From: Methylocystaceae bacterium | GTDB lineage: Bacteria; Pseudomonadota; Alphaproteobacteria; Rhizobiales; Beijerinckiaceae | Reading direction: 5' to 3' | Assembly: GCA_900299115.1 (NCBI GenBank) | Contig: OMIO01000098.1 | Coordinates: 1-42,682 of the forward strand | DNA: 42,682 nucleotides | Shown here: piece by piece, positions 33,201 to 41,873 of the stretch | Position numbering within the stretch: the first letter of the stretch is position 1 | Layout of the letters: the number at the start of each line of letters is the position of its first letter | Notes under the pieces: generated by a model | Told to the model about the DNA's origin: nothing | Seen by the model: the letters and a program-made list of their open reading frames with translations, nothing else | The model's database searches: none | Translations under genes and position numbers: made by a program

Positions 33201-33967
33201 CGGCAAAAAAAACTTTAGCGATAAGGCAGTCAACAAGAATTGCGCGCTTTAATGATTTAAAAGATATCGAGAAATTGCTAGATCCGGATCTTTCCAAAGA
33301 TCAGCTTAGTGAGAGAAGCGAAGGACTAAAACAGCAAATTGACTCCTGCTCGATTAGAGTAGGGGCGTTACGACAATTGCTTGAAACAGATGACCTTGCG
33401 CGCACACGCATTCACGACATCAATCAAGATATTTCGCTTGCAGGGTCTAGGCGCCAGATTTGGGATGAAATCAATGAGGCGATTGGTTCAAAAAGCGGTG
33501 ATAAATTTAGGCGCATTGCTCAAAGCATGACCCTCGAGCATCTCATTGTTTTAGCCAATCAGAGGCTTATATATTTTACGACGCGTTATGTTCTTGAAAA
33601 ATCATCCGAAGTGGATGGGTTGGGCATTCACGTAATTGATCGAGATTTAGGCGATGAGCGACGATCGACGCGAACGCTTTCTGGTGGAGAGCGGTTCTTG
33701 GTTTCTTTGGCGCTGGCGCTCGCGCTTGCCGGCCTCGAAGGTCGAGATTCCTACATTGATACCTTATTTATCGATGAAGGGTTTGGATCATTGGATGGCG
33801 CGACCTTAGATATCGCAATTGACGCATTGGAGAATTTACAAGGTCAGGGTCGTCGTGTGGGGGTAATAAGCCATGTGGAGGCGTTGCACCAAAGAATCGC
33901 GACTAAAATTTGTGTCGAACGGCGTGGCGGCGGAAAAAGCGGTGTGCGGATTGAGGGCGCTTTCTGA
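30227..33967 (+). CDS. sbcC: Exonuclease subunit SbcC (SMC-like ATPase)
   Basis: 1246 aa; 'FAITGETGAGKSTLLDALCLALFDKFPRV', long coiled coils, zinc hook 'CPCPVCGSHEH', 'TLSGGERFLVSLALALAL...DTLFIDEGFGSLD'. Confidence 0.95.
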   Translation: MRILAIRGANLASLAEPFVLDFEAQPLRSSGLFAITGETGAGKSTLLDALCLALFDKFPRVVSASGSEGAPDASGETLTSGDPRIILRRGASAGYAEVDFVARDGERYRARCDLLRARGSATGRLQNRLRSLWRLEAMGSSLQAIETGIEPVNRRIIELTDLNFDQFRRTALLSQGDFDAFLRADARERAELLEKITGVEIYAKLSQRAFEEAREAQARVQLLENKRAEVGVLAEQERAETLREVAETLKTRQQCEESYLSAQNALRQLDLFDQAEGRLILAQQAQDEAQRALEALGPKIAQLEKRQRLEPLRLIYHKAKEAEDLTHKLENEAETLRVQLGTAQEAYTKLAEDEATAQQRLVEINLKLQRLSPLWLEASRLDVAIKTLTPGVVEARGVINNHIKKFEENRSALTQREQRRLDLSLERTALIGELATFADILQLGEQLEEIERRLDARQALRTENQVMLTQLHLLKQQIVSYAHDREQIDASQAHALAQRDHFLQDIHKYEGLLQEKRADTVEQRFKESLDKISTVNTLLECVTRFLETTKDKGVIDELCVALTAELSEISEKLIKLKERHACQLIEDMEARKLGDLAEAMNAPEAMRLRAALQPDCPCPVCGSHEHVFLHEESAAQQLVAALRAKREATLQLTTQMGAEVITLSARESALRAEIIALDRQNDDLSTKITNAQQDFQKFLKSGCIDLAPMEIEQALEPLKKTQEGYLTAHAQLEQNFNLVKDLRGLRDKLRSSLDGINQTLTERQETLAQLSEKTNLKLVEQSRLNQLFSSNQGRLDELDLYLSPILKACGISREEIDSMPNQARQALKDQARRLLELRNACDACEKELFSLDLEIPHLEAQKTEFLKDLKLAQQFCDQKENSLRLIKEQRLAVFSDGDIELNQKQVEADHSAAKETWELIREQLKEIEKNIAIIEMQYTERSKKLDFARKQHQDLEAHIRSLIRTSGLEESLLRQFFDSDEDFSQIQELVDAAKKTLAIRQSTRIARFNDLKDIEKLLDPDLSKDQLSERSEGLKQQIDSCSIRVGALRQLLETDDLARTRIHDINQDISLAGSRRQIWDEINEAIGSKSGDKFRRIAQSMTLEHLIVLANQRLIYFTTRYVLEKSSEVDGLGIHVIDRDLGDERRSTRTLSGGERFLVSLALALALAGLEGRDSYIDTLFIDEGFGSLDGATLDIAIDALENLQGQGRRVGVISHVEALHQRIATKICVERRGGGKSGVRIEGAF

Positions 33968-34003
33968 AACGATCTCGTCAAAGCGAATGGCGCAGTTAAG
34001 CCA

Positions 34004-35464
34004 ATGACATATGACTTACTCATAATTGGCGGGGGAATTAACGGTTGTGCGATCGCTCGTGATGCTGCCGGGCGGGGTCTGTCAGTTTGTCTTTGCGAGC
34101 AAAATGACCTTGCAAGCGGCACGTCATCCGCCTCCACTAAGCTCATTCATGGCGGATTGCGCTATCTAGAGCTTTTTGAATTTAAGCTTGTTCATGAGGC
34201 GTTGGCGGAGCGCGAGAGACTTCTTGCTAGCGCTCCACATATCATTTGGCCTTTAAAATTTGTTTTACCTTATGAGCAAGGCGGTCGACCGATCTGGATG
34301 CTCAGACTTGGGCTTTATATTTACGATCATCTTACCTGGCGTAAACGACTTGACGGATCGCGTATGGTTCGGCTTTCCGGCAATGACTATGGCGCGCCAT
34401 TGAGGGAGGCATATTCTTTAGCTTTTACCTATTTTGACTGTTGGGTGGATGATGCAAGATTTGTTGTTCTCAATGCTCTTGACGCTAAAGAACGCGGCGC
34501 AGAGATTAAAATTGGCGCATGCGTCATTGAGGCGCGGCGCATAGGCGATTTGTGGCGCGTCAAGTTGACGGATGGACAGGAGCTTCTCGCGCACAGTTTA
34601 GTGAACGCTTCCGGTCCATGGGTTTCAAAAGTTATTGAGGATGTGTTGCAAAGCGCAAGCCAAAAGCACGTGCGGCTTGTAAAGGGCTCACATATTGTGA
34701 CACGAAAGCTTTATTCAGGCGATCAGGCTTATATTTTACAAAATAGCGATGGGCGGATTGTCTTTGTTATTCCCTATGAAAAAGAATTCACCCTCATAGG
34801 CACAACAGATGTGTCCTTTGACGCGCCGCCTGGACCAGTTACGATAAGCGACAGCGAGCGAGATTATCTTTTATCTGTTGTGAGTCATTATTGGCGTGTT
34901 CCAGTATCGCGCGAAGAGATTATTTATAGCTATTCAGGTCTTAGACCTCTTTACGACGATGGCGCCTTAAATGCATCAGTTGTGACGCGGGATTACGCCT
35001 TTGACCTTGATGTCGCACAAGGACATGCGCCAGCGCTGTCCATATTTGGCGGAAAATTAACAACATCCCGCCGATTAGCCGAGCATGCTGTTAATCAATT
35101 AAGTCAATTTTTTAAGCATGCGGGGCCAGCTTGGACAAAAGAAGCAAAACTTCCCGGCGGCGAGAGTTCGTTCGAGGATGCGTATAAAACACTGAGGCGA
35201 CAGGGGCCTTTTTTAAGCGAAGGAGAGGCCTATCGCTTAGCGCGGGCTTATGGCGCTCGCGCAACTCGTATTTTAAAAAACGCTAGAATTAAGCAAGACC
35301 TTGGGCGTGATTTTGGCTGCGGCTTATATGAAGCGGAAATAGCCTATTTAAAAGAGCATGAATGGGCTCGGCGTGGAGAGGATATCCTTTGGCGACGCAG
35401 TAAGCTTGGCCTATGCATGAGCGCGAGCCAGCAACAAGCCTTATCCGCTTTTATGGGCGGTTGA
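34004..35464 (+). CDS. glpD: Aerobic glycerol-3-phosphate dehydrogenase
   Basis: 486 aa; 'DLLIIGGGINGCAIARDAAGRGLSVCLCEQNDLASGTSSASTKLIHGGLRYLE', 'IGTTDVSFDAPPGPV'. Confidence 0.93.
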   Translation: MTYDLLIIGGGINGCAIARDAAGRGLSVCLCEQNDLASGTSSASTKLIHGGLRYLELFEFKLVHEALAERERLLASAPHIIWPLKFVLPYEQGGRPIWMLRLGLYIYDHLTWRKRLDGSRMVRLSGNDYGAPLREAYSLAFTYFDCWVDDARFVVLNALDAKERGAEIKIGACVIEARRIGDLWRVKLTDGQELLAHSLVNASGPWVSKVIEDVLQSASQKHVRLVKGSHIVTRKLYSGDQAYILQNSDGRIVFVIPYEKEFTLIGTTDVSFDAPPGPVTISDSERDYLLSVVSHYWRVPVSREEIIYSYSGLRPLYDDGALNASVVTRDYAFDLDVAQGHAPALSIFGGKLTTSRRLAEHAVNQLSQFFKHAGPAWTKEAKLPGGESSFEDAYKTLRRQGPFLSEGEAYRLARAYGARATRILKNARIKQDLGRDFGCGLYEAEIAYLKEHEWARRGEDILWRRSKLGLCMSASQQQALSAFMGG

Positions 35465-37193
35465 ATATTTTTGTTCCCGCAAGCGTTGAGTCTGCGCCAT
35501 GAATAATGCTCTTTGCCAATGCCGGGGCGTAGTTAGCGATATGATGTGAAAAAAATTCAGCGATTGCCTCACGTCGCATGCTGTGAGGGTCGTTGTTTTT
35601 CTTTGCTCTTTCAGCCGCCTTAATCAGCAAAGTCCCGCCGCGAGCGAGCGCAAAAAGACGCAGATAGGGCGTTGCGCCAGCAAGCGCGATATTTTGATCC
35701 TGCTTTAGCGCTTGCTGGATGAATGCGCTTGCTTCTCTTAATGCTTGCACAGCAATGATGAGATCTTCGCAGTCATGATCCTGTGCAATTTTATCCATAT
35801 CCTTCAATTCATTTTCAAGAATTATTCCTTCTGAGAGCAGAATTTTACGCATTGTTAAATCTATTGCTTGCACGCCATTAGCGCCTTCATAGATGGCGCA
35901 GATGCGGGCGTCGCGCATGAGCTGGGCTGCGCCTGTTTCTTCAATATATCCCATTCCGCCAAATATCTGGACGCCAAGCGATGTCGTTTCATTGGCGATG
36001 TCAGATGAAAAGGCCTTGGCGATTGGCGTGAGGAGGCTCGCGCGCTCGAACGCAGCTTTCGCTTTAATAGGATCTTTTTCGCGGGAAGCTCTATCCAGAC
36101 TCGCGGCGGTCTCAAAACAAATGCTTCGTGCGGCGCTTGTAAGACTAGCCATGGTTAGCAACATGCGCATAACATCAGGGTGGTCAATAATAGAACTCGT
36201 TGCTTTAGCCCCTAGCGCGCGCCCTTGTTTGCGCTCTAGAGCATAGGCAAGAGCCATTTGGGTAGCGCGTTCCGCCAATGCCACGCCTTGGATGCCCACA
36301 CTCAGACGGGCATTATTCATCATGGTGAACATACAGGCGAGACCGTTGTTTTCTTCGCCAATTAAATAAGCTGTTGCGCCTTGTGTATCGCCAAATGACA
36401 TTGTGCAGGTTGGGGAGCCATGAATGCCAAGTTTATGCTCCAGACCAACGCAGCGTATGTCATTGCGTCGCGTGAATCCGCCAGCGTCATCTGCTAAGAA
36501 CTTTGGCGCAAGAAACAACGAAATGCCCCGCGTGCCCGCTGGCGCATCTGGCAAGCGCGCGAGAACGAGGTGAATAATATTTTCTGATAAGTCATGTTCG
36601 CCATAGGTAATATATATTTTCTGGCCGTAAATACGATAAGACCCTTTTTCACTGCGCTCTGCGCGTGTTCGGAGCAACGCGAGATCTGTGCCGGCTTGGG
36701 GTTCAGTAAGATTCATGGTTGCAGGCCATGCGCCGCTGATAATGTGAGGCAGATAAATATTTTTTAATTCTGCTGAGGCGTGGGCCGAAAGCGCTTCAAT
36801 CGCTCCATGACTTAATAGGGGGCAAAGCGCAAAAGCCATATTGGCGCTGTTCCAGATTTCTGTACAAGCTGCGTTAAGCAATATTGGCAGCGCTGAGCCC
36901 CCATATTCTGCCTCGGCCGAAAGTCCATTCCATCCGCCGTCTTTCCATTTTTCATAGGCTTCTTTCCAGCCGGGCGCAGTTGTGACGGCGCCTGCATTAA
37001 AGCGCGCGCCAATTTGATCGCCAATTTTATTCAGCGGCAATAATTGCGTCTTAGCGAATTTTTCTGCTTCTAAAATTGTTTGTTCGGCAAAACCATCGGC
37101 GAGATCTTGGAATGAACCGGACGCCATCTCTTCTTCGCGCGCAGCCAGTTTTAAGGCGAAGAGGATGTCGTCTGTTGGGGCATAGGGCGTCAT
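35451..37193 (-). CDS. Acyl-CoA dehydrogenase with C-terminal extension domain
   Basis: 580 aa; 'WPATMNLTEPQAGTDLALLRTRAE', 'HKLGIHGSPTCTMSFG', 'QIFGGMGYIEETGAAQLMRDARICAIYEGANGVQAIDL'. Confidence 0.92.
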   Translation of the reverse strand: MTPYAPTDDILFALKLAAREEEMASGSFQDLADGFAEQTILEAEKFAKTQLLPLNKIGDQIGARFNAGAVTTAPGWKEAYEKWKDGGWNGLSAEAEYGGSALPILLNAACTEIWNSANMAFALCPLLSHGAIEALSAHASAELKNIYLPHIISGAWPATMNLTEPQAGTDLALLRTRAERSEKGSYRIYGQKIYITYGEHDLSENIIHLVLARLPDAPAGTRGISLFLAPKFLADDAGGFTRRNDIRCVGLEHKLGIHGSPTCTMSFGDTQGATAYLIGEENNGLACMFTMMNNARLSVGIQGVALAERATQMALAYALERKQGRALGAKATSSIIDHPDVMRMLLTMASLTSAARSICFETAASLDRASREKDPIKAKAAFERASLLTPIAKAFSSDIANETTSLGVQIFGGMGYIEETGAAQLMRDARICAIYEGANGVQAIDLTMRKILLSEGIILENELKDMDKIAQDHDCEDLIIAVQALREASAFIQQALKQDQNIALAGATPYLRLFALARGGTLLIKAAERAKKNNDPHSMRREAIAEFFSHHIANYAPALAKSIIHGADSTLAGTKIFNRP

Positions 37194-37348
37194 GAAGGTG
37201 GGTCCAGGTCAAGAGTTACGCAGAGAGGTATTTTAAAGCGACCGTCTGTGGGGAAGGGCCGCGCCGCCAGATGGTTTTTCTTTGCGGCGCCCATTGAAAA
37301 GTGTAAAAGCCTTTTGATCGTGAGGTAAAGAGAAGATGATCTGCGTTT

Positions 37349-37570
37349 ATGCCGCTTTTTGACTATGCCTGCGCGGCTTGCGCGCATGAATTTGAGGCTC
37401 TGAGTCGTTTCGATGAGACGCCAGCCTGTCCTATTTGCGGCGCGGCGCAGGCGCAGCGTCAACTTGCTCATATTGCAAAACCCATTACAGAGAGCGACCC
37501 AGGGCTGAGCTGCCAGCGGACGGGCGGCGACGCCTGTCAGGGCTGTCCAGCTCTGGCGGGAGAATTTTGA
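37349..37570 (+). CDS. FmdB-family zinc ribbon protein
   Basis: 73 aa 'MPLFDYACAACAHEFEALSRFDETPACPICGAA'. Confidence 0.88.
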   Translation: MPLFDYACAACAHEFEALSRFDETPACPICGAAQAQRQLAHIAKPITESDPGLSCQRTGGDACQGCPALAGEF

Positions 37571-37658
37571 GCGCCATAATCACCCCTATGCGCCAGTTTT
37601 CATGGGGTGGATAAGAAAAATGCGGGTTTCTTCCCCTCAGGCAGTTGACTTGCGTCAC

Positions 37659-37704
37659 GGGAGTGTGAATCTCCCCAAAATCCGCCAGCGGTTCTTGCTG
37701 GCGG
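37659..37704 (+). other. Two tandem RNA hairpins in the infC leader
   Basis: GGGAG-tgtgaat-CTCCC (37659-37675) and CCGCCAGC-ggttctt-GCTGGCGG (37682-37704); no T-run follows, so not a canonical intrinsic terminator. Confidence 0.5.
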
Positions 37705-37765
37705 GGAAAGACGCAGCCGGCGCTTTGGCTGCTCATCAGAGCGTTTATCAAAAAGGAGATGTTCC

Positions 37766-38305
37766 ATTCGCCGACCTATGAAGACCGCTGCGGCCCCATT
37801 GAAAGAGGGACCGCGCATCAACCGAGACATTCGCGCCCGTGATGTGCAGCTAATTGACGCCGAGGGCAAAAATCATGGCGCTATCCCAATTCAGGACGCG
37901 CTGACCATGGCGGAGGAGGCAGGATTAGATCTCGTTGAGATCGCTCCAAACGCTGAGCCCCCAGTGTGCAAGATCCTTGACTACGGACGTTTTCGCTTCG
38001 CCGAGCAAAAGAAGGCGGCGGAAGCGCGCAAAAAACAGAAAGTCGTTGAGGTCAAAGAAATTAAATTGCGGCCTGGCATCGACGATCATGACTATGACGT
38101 TAAAATGCGCGCCGTGCGACGCTTCTTTGAAGAAGGCGATAAGGTTAAAGTGACGCTGCGTTTTCGCGGCCGCGAAATCGCGCACCAAGATCTTGGCTTT
38201 CGGCTTCTGACCCGTGTGAAGGCAGAGACAGAAAAGCTAGCTAAAGTTGAGCTGGAGCCATCAATGGAAGGTCGCCAGATGGTTATGGTTCTTGCGCCGC
38301 GTTGA
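37766..38305 (+). CDS. infC: Translation initiation factor IF-3, probable AUU start codon
   Basis: IF3 motifs '[61 protein letters not shown]'. In-frame ATT at 37766 lies 7 nt after 'aaaaggag'; gives (M)[10 protein letters not shown]. The ATG at 37778 has no SD at suitable spacing. Confidence 0.93.
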   Translation: MRRPMKTAAAPLKEGPRINRDIRARDVQLIDAEGKNHGAIPIQDALTMAEEAGLDLVEIAPNAEPPVCKILDYGRFRFAEQKKAAEARKKQKVVEVKEIKLRPGIDDHDYDVKMRAVRRFFEEGDKVKVTLRFRGREIAHQDLGFRLLTRVKAETEKLAKVELEPSMEGRQMVMVLAPR

Positions 38306-39249
38306 GCCAGCTTTCCTTCTTTCGCTCTCTTGCCACAGCTTTGCTTGAAAGAGCGCCCCCAATTAGCGAGCATGGTCGGCAGCAAAAGCTTGAGACGTTT
38401 TGGCGTTATCTCAAGCCGGCTGCAGCGCTTGGGGTTGTTTTTTTCTTCATCTCGATCGAGGCGCGCGCGCAATTAGCTTTGCCTGGCGCTGTTGCGCCAA
38501 CGCCAGCAGGCGTCAATGCGACGTCAGGAAGAAAAAGCGCCAGCGGCGGTGAAGCGCATTTGCGTCCTGTTATGCTAAAGGCTCCGGCCGAAGACACGAT
38601 TATTGGCAAAACTCTTAAGCGCGATGGGTTTGGAAGCGAAATTGAATTTTCGCGTAATGGCGCTGATTTAGAGATAAAGCGCTTAATTTTTATTGGCGAT
38701 CGACTATCGCGTTCAGGCGAACAGTGTCGCGTTGAGGTCTCTGGCGCGTCTATTAAGCTTGCTGCAAAAGATGGTCTGACAGGACTAAAGCGTTATCAAA
38801 TTGATGCGCCAGCGTGTGCATTTAGCCTTGATGTCTTAGATGGCGCAGTGCTTGTTTCTAATGAGGGCAAGGCTTGCGAGCTGAAATCGTCGGATTGTCG
38901 AGCAGACCCCGCTGGACTTTGGGGTATGACAGAGGGCGAGTTTGATCCGAAAAAGGCCGCAGATATGCTTGCAGCGCGCGCTGACGTTGAAAAGACAATG
39001 CGCGGTAATTTTCGGGCTCTTTATGATCGCAATAAAAAAGAAAAAGAGCTTCGAAATTCAATTGTTCGAGAGCAGGCAGGTTTTTCATCAAGGCGTGAGG
39101 AGATTTGTCGATCTTACGCAAAGGAATCTGAATTTGGATACTGCGCTTTAAGATTAACGGAAGCGCGCGCAATCCTGCTCGGAGCGCAATTTGCCGCTGG
39201 ATCAAAAGCGACAGAGCCAAATAAAGGCGCTCCTGGATCAACCCGCTAA
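38302..39249 (+). CDS. Hypothetical secreted/periplasmic Cys-containing protein
   Basis: 315 aa; hydrophobic signal-like '[21 protein letters not shown]'; conserved-looking '[16 protein letters not shown]'; possible TTG start overlapping the infC stop. Confidence 0.6.
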   Translation: MSQLSFFRSLATALLERAPPISEHGRQQKLETFWRYLKPAAALGVVFFFISIEARAQLALPGAVAPTPAGVNATSGRKSASGGEAHLRPVMLKAPAEDTIIGKTLKRDGFGSEIEFSRNGADLEIKRLIFIGDRLSRSGEQCRVEVSGASIKLAAKDGLTGLKRYQIDAPACAFSLDVLDGAVLVSNEGKACELKSSDCRADPAGLWGMTEGEFDPKKAADMLAARADVEKTMRGNFRALYDRNKKEKELRNSIVREQAGFSSRREEICRSYAKESEFGYCALRLTEARAILLGAQFAAGSKATEPNKGAPGSTR

Positions 39250-39316
39250 ATCCTTCGTAGGGGCGAGGTTGCGCCAAACTATTTTTCTCTAATTTCTATA
39301 GTTCATAAAAAAATTT

Positions 39317-40153
39317 TTAAGTATTTTTACGCATTAACATGCCGCGAGCAGGATCATAGGCTATAAGCGCAGCGATCAGAAAAACAGCGGTGTAAGCGCT
39401 TACGGCGGCGCAAGAGATCCAATCAAATTTTTGATAGAAAGAAAAGCGGATCAGCTCAACGGCGTGTGTGAAGGGATTAAGGGCGCAAGCGTAATAAAGG
39501 TAAGGGCTCGATTCTTTTACGCGCCAAAGAGGATAAAGCGCGGAAGAGGCAAAAAACATAGGAAAAATTACGAAATTCATCACGCCAGCAAAATTTTCAA
39601 GCTGTTTAATCAAAGATGAGAGGACCATGCCAAGCGCCCCAAGCATGAGTCCGCAGAGAGCCAGGGCAGGTAAGACGGTCACATAGCCCCATAAGCTCGG
39701 CGGTTCAATTTCCCAAAAATACGCAATGAGTAAATAGGCATAGACTTGTAAGATAGAAACAAAAACGCCTGCAAAGAGTTTAGAGCTGAGCAAAAACCAT
39801 CGTGGAAAGGGAGAAATCAGCAGCGTGCGCATACTGCCCATTTCTCTGTCATAAACCATGGACAAGGAAGATTGCATGCCGTTGAAGAGCTGGATCATCG
39901 CCATCAATCCCGGCGTGATATAAACCTCATATAATATATAGGTGTCATAGGGGGGGATAATTGAAATCCCCAGCACTTGACGAAATCCAGCGGCAAAGAT
40001 GAAGAGCCAAACGAGTGGGCGCACAAGCGCAGAAATAAAGCGCTCGCGTTGATGTAAAAATCTAAGTCCCTCCCGCCAGACAATGCCCCAGAGACAAATC
40101 AAATATTGCCGAAGAGCAAGAGGTTTAATGCGGTCTTGCGCAGTCAAGCTCAT
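39317..40153 (-). CDS. ABC-2 type transporter permease, PQQ-alcohol-dehydrogenase-system associated (PedC-like)
   Basis: 278 aa; 'LVRPLVWLFIFAAGFRQVLG', 'YDREMGSMRTLLISPFPRWFLLSSKL'; six hydrophobic segments. Confidence 0.85.
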   Translation of the reverse strand: MSLTAQDRIKPLALRQYLICLWGIVWREGLRFLHQRERFISALVRPLVWLFIFAAGFRQVLGISIIPPYDTYILYEVYITPGLMAMIQLFNGMQSSLSMVYDREMGSMRTLLISPFPRWFLLSSKLFAGVFVSILQVYAYLLIAYFWEIEPPSLWGYVTVLPALALCGLMLGALGMVLSSLIKQLENFAGVMNFVIFPMFFASSALYPLWRVKESSPYLYYACALNPFTHAVELIRFSFYQKFDWISCAAVSAYTAVFLIAALIAYDPARGMLMRKNT

Positions 40154-40908
40154 ATTAAAGGCCTTTCGGCGTGATTTCCTGTGATTAAGGCGAATGCTTC
40201 GCTAATTGTAGCGGCTCCAGAATTTTTAATAATATGATCTGCGCGTCCTGTTGCGAGTATTTTTCCTTGATGAAGAATAATCACTTCGTCATCATGATCG
40301 ATCTCATCAATCAAATGCGTTGTCCAAAGAACGCTTAAGTTTTGCTCTTTCACAAGGCTGCGCACTTGCGCAATAAGGTCTGCGCGCGCCTTGATGTCTA
40401 AACCTACTGTAGGTTCATCGAGTAGGAGCAAATGTGGCGCATGCATCAAGGCGCGTAGAATTTCAACACGTCGCATTTGTCCGCCAGAAAGCGTGCGCGC
40501 TTTATCCTGTGCGCGTCCTGATAGGCCTGCGCGCTCCAGCGCAGCAAGACCTAAGGCGCGGGCTTTCTTGGGCTCAATGCCATGTAAAGCGGCGTGATAG
40601 AGTAGGTTTTGTATCAGACTGAGTTCAAGGTCTAAGGTGCGTGATTGAAAGACGACGCCTAGCTGACGTAACGCAGCGCTGGGGTGGCGAATAATATTAA
40701 GGCCAAAAATATTTATTTCGCCCTGTTGAGCAGCATAAAGACGCGTAATGAGGGAAAAAAGCGTTGTCTTACCAGCGCCATTTAACCCCAGTAAGACAGT
40801 AAATCGGCCTTGTGGCGTGGAAAATGTAACATCGTCAAGCGCTTTGCGCGCGCCATAGGCGTGGGTGAGGTTGGTTACGCAAAGGGCTGGAGTAGGTAGC
40901 GCGTTCAT
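40150..40908 (-). CDS. ABC transporter ATP-binding protein (PQQ-associated type)
   Basis: 252 aa; Walker A 'GLNGAGKTTLFS', signature 'LSGGQMRRVEILRAL', Walker B 'LLLLDEPTVGLD'; 4-nt overlap with the permease gene. Confidence 0.93.
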   Translation of the reverse strand: MNALPTPALCVTNLTHAYGARKALDDVTFSTPQGRFTVLLGLNGAGKTTLFSLITRLYAAQQGEINIFGLNIIRHPSAALRQLGVVFQSRTLDLELSLIQNLLYHAALHGIEPKKARALGLAALERAGLSGRAQDKARTLSGGQMRRVEILRALMHAPHLLLLDEPTVGLDIKARADLIAQVRSLVKEQNLSVLWTTHLIDEIDHDDEVIILHQGKILATGRADHIIKNSGAATISEAFALITGNHAERPLI

Positions 40909-41873
40909 TGCGGCGCCACGACAACGCCCCAGGGAAATGCTCCAACAGGGATAGATTTAATAACTTTAAGATTGGCGACGTCTATCACAGAAACGTCATT
41001 CGATACGCCATTTGCAGTGAGCAGATATTTTTCATCGGGCGTAAAGGCTAAATGCCATACGCGTTGACCAACGAGGAGATATTTCTCAACCTCTTTTGTC
41101 TGCGCGTTAATTACAGCGACGCGGTTTGCGGGACCAAGCGCAACAAAGGCGTGAGCGCCGTCGCGCGTAATCGAGACGCCTATTGGCTGAATGGCCTCCT
41201 TTGACAGGCCTGGGATGTCAAAGGAGATTTTTTGTTTGATCGTTTTTTTTTCAGGATCAATGACGCTAACTGTGCCGCCAACTTCTGAAGAAACCCAAAG
41301 CTCTGATCCATCATGTTTAAAAGTTGCAAATCTTGGACGGTTGTCTACGAGAATATTGGCAATAATTGTTTTTGTTTTTGTATCTATAATATGCGCCATA
41401 TTTGTTGTTTCGGACGTATTAACAAGTAATTTTCCATCAGGGCTAATCGCCATGCCCTCTGGCTCTACGCCAACTGGAATATCGCCGATTTGATCTTTGC
41501 GTTTAATGTCAATCAGCGTGACCAAATTATCGTTTTCATTGGAGACATAGATTGTTTCGCCATCTGGACTAAGCGTTAATAATTCTGGGTCAGGTCCCGA
41601 GGGCAGCTTGCCGATGATTTTTTGAGCCTTGGCGTCGAGCACTTGAATCGCATCATCATCGCCGGCGCAAATATAGAGTTCTGATCCATCCTTATTTAAT
41701 TCGACGCCGCGCGGCCGCCTGCCAACTTTAATAGTCGCGACGACATCGAGTTTATCGGTGTCTATAATGGAGATTGTGTTGCCTTTTTCATTGCTCACAT
41801 AAGCAAGATAGGCTGTAGCTGGAGAGGCGAAGGTTAAGGCTACAAAAATTAAAATTAGAAGCAATTTGTTCAT
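40905..41873 (-). CDS. YVTN-repeat beta-propeller protein (PQQ-dependent-catabolism-associated type)
   Basis: 322 aa; signal peptide, about seven ~42-aa repeats such as 'YVSNEKGNTISIIDTDKLDVVATIKVGRRPRGVELNKDGSELYI'. Confidence 0.9.
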   Translation of the reverse strand: MNKLLLILIFVALTFASPATAYLAYVSNEKGNTISIIDTDKLDVVATIKVGRRPRGVELNKDGSELYICAGDDDAIQVLDAKAQKIIGKLPSGPDPELLTLSPDGETIYVSNENDNLVTLIDIKRKDQIGDIPVGVEPEGMAISPDGKLLVNTSETTNMAHIIDTKTKTIIANILVDNRPRFATFKHDGSELWVSSEVGGTVSVIDPEKKTIKQKISFDIPGLSKEAIQPIGVSITRDGAHAFVALGPANRVAVINAQTKEVEKYLLVGQRVWHLAFTPDEKYLLTANGVSNDVSVIDVANLKVIKSIPVGAFPWGVVVAPQ

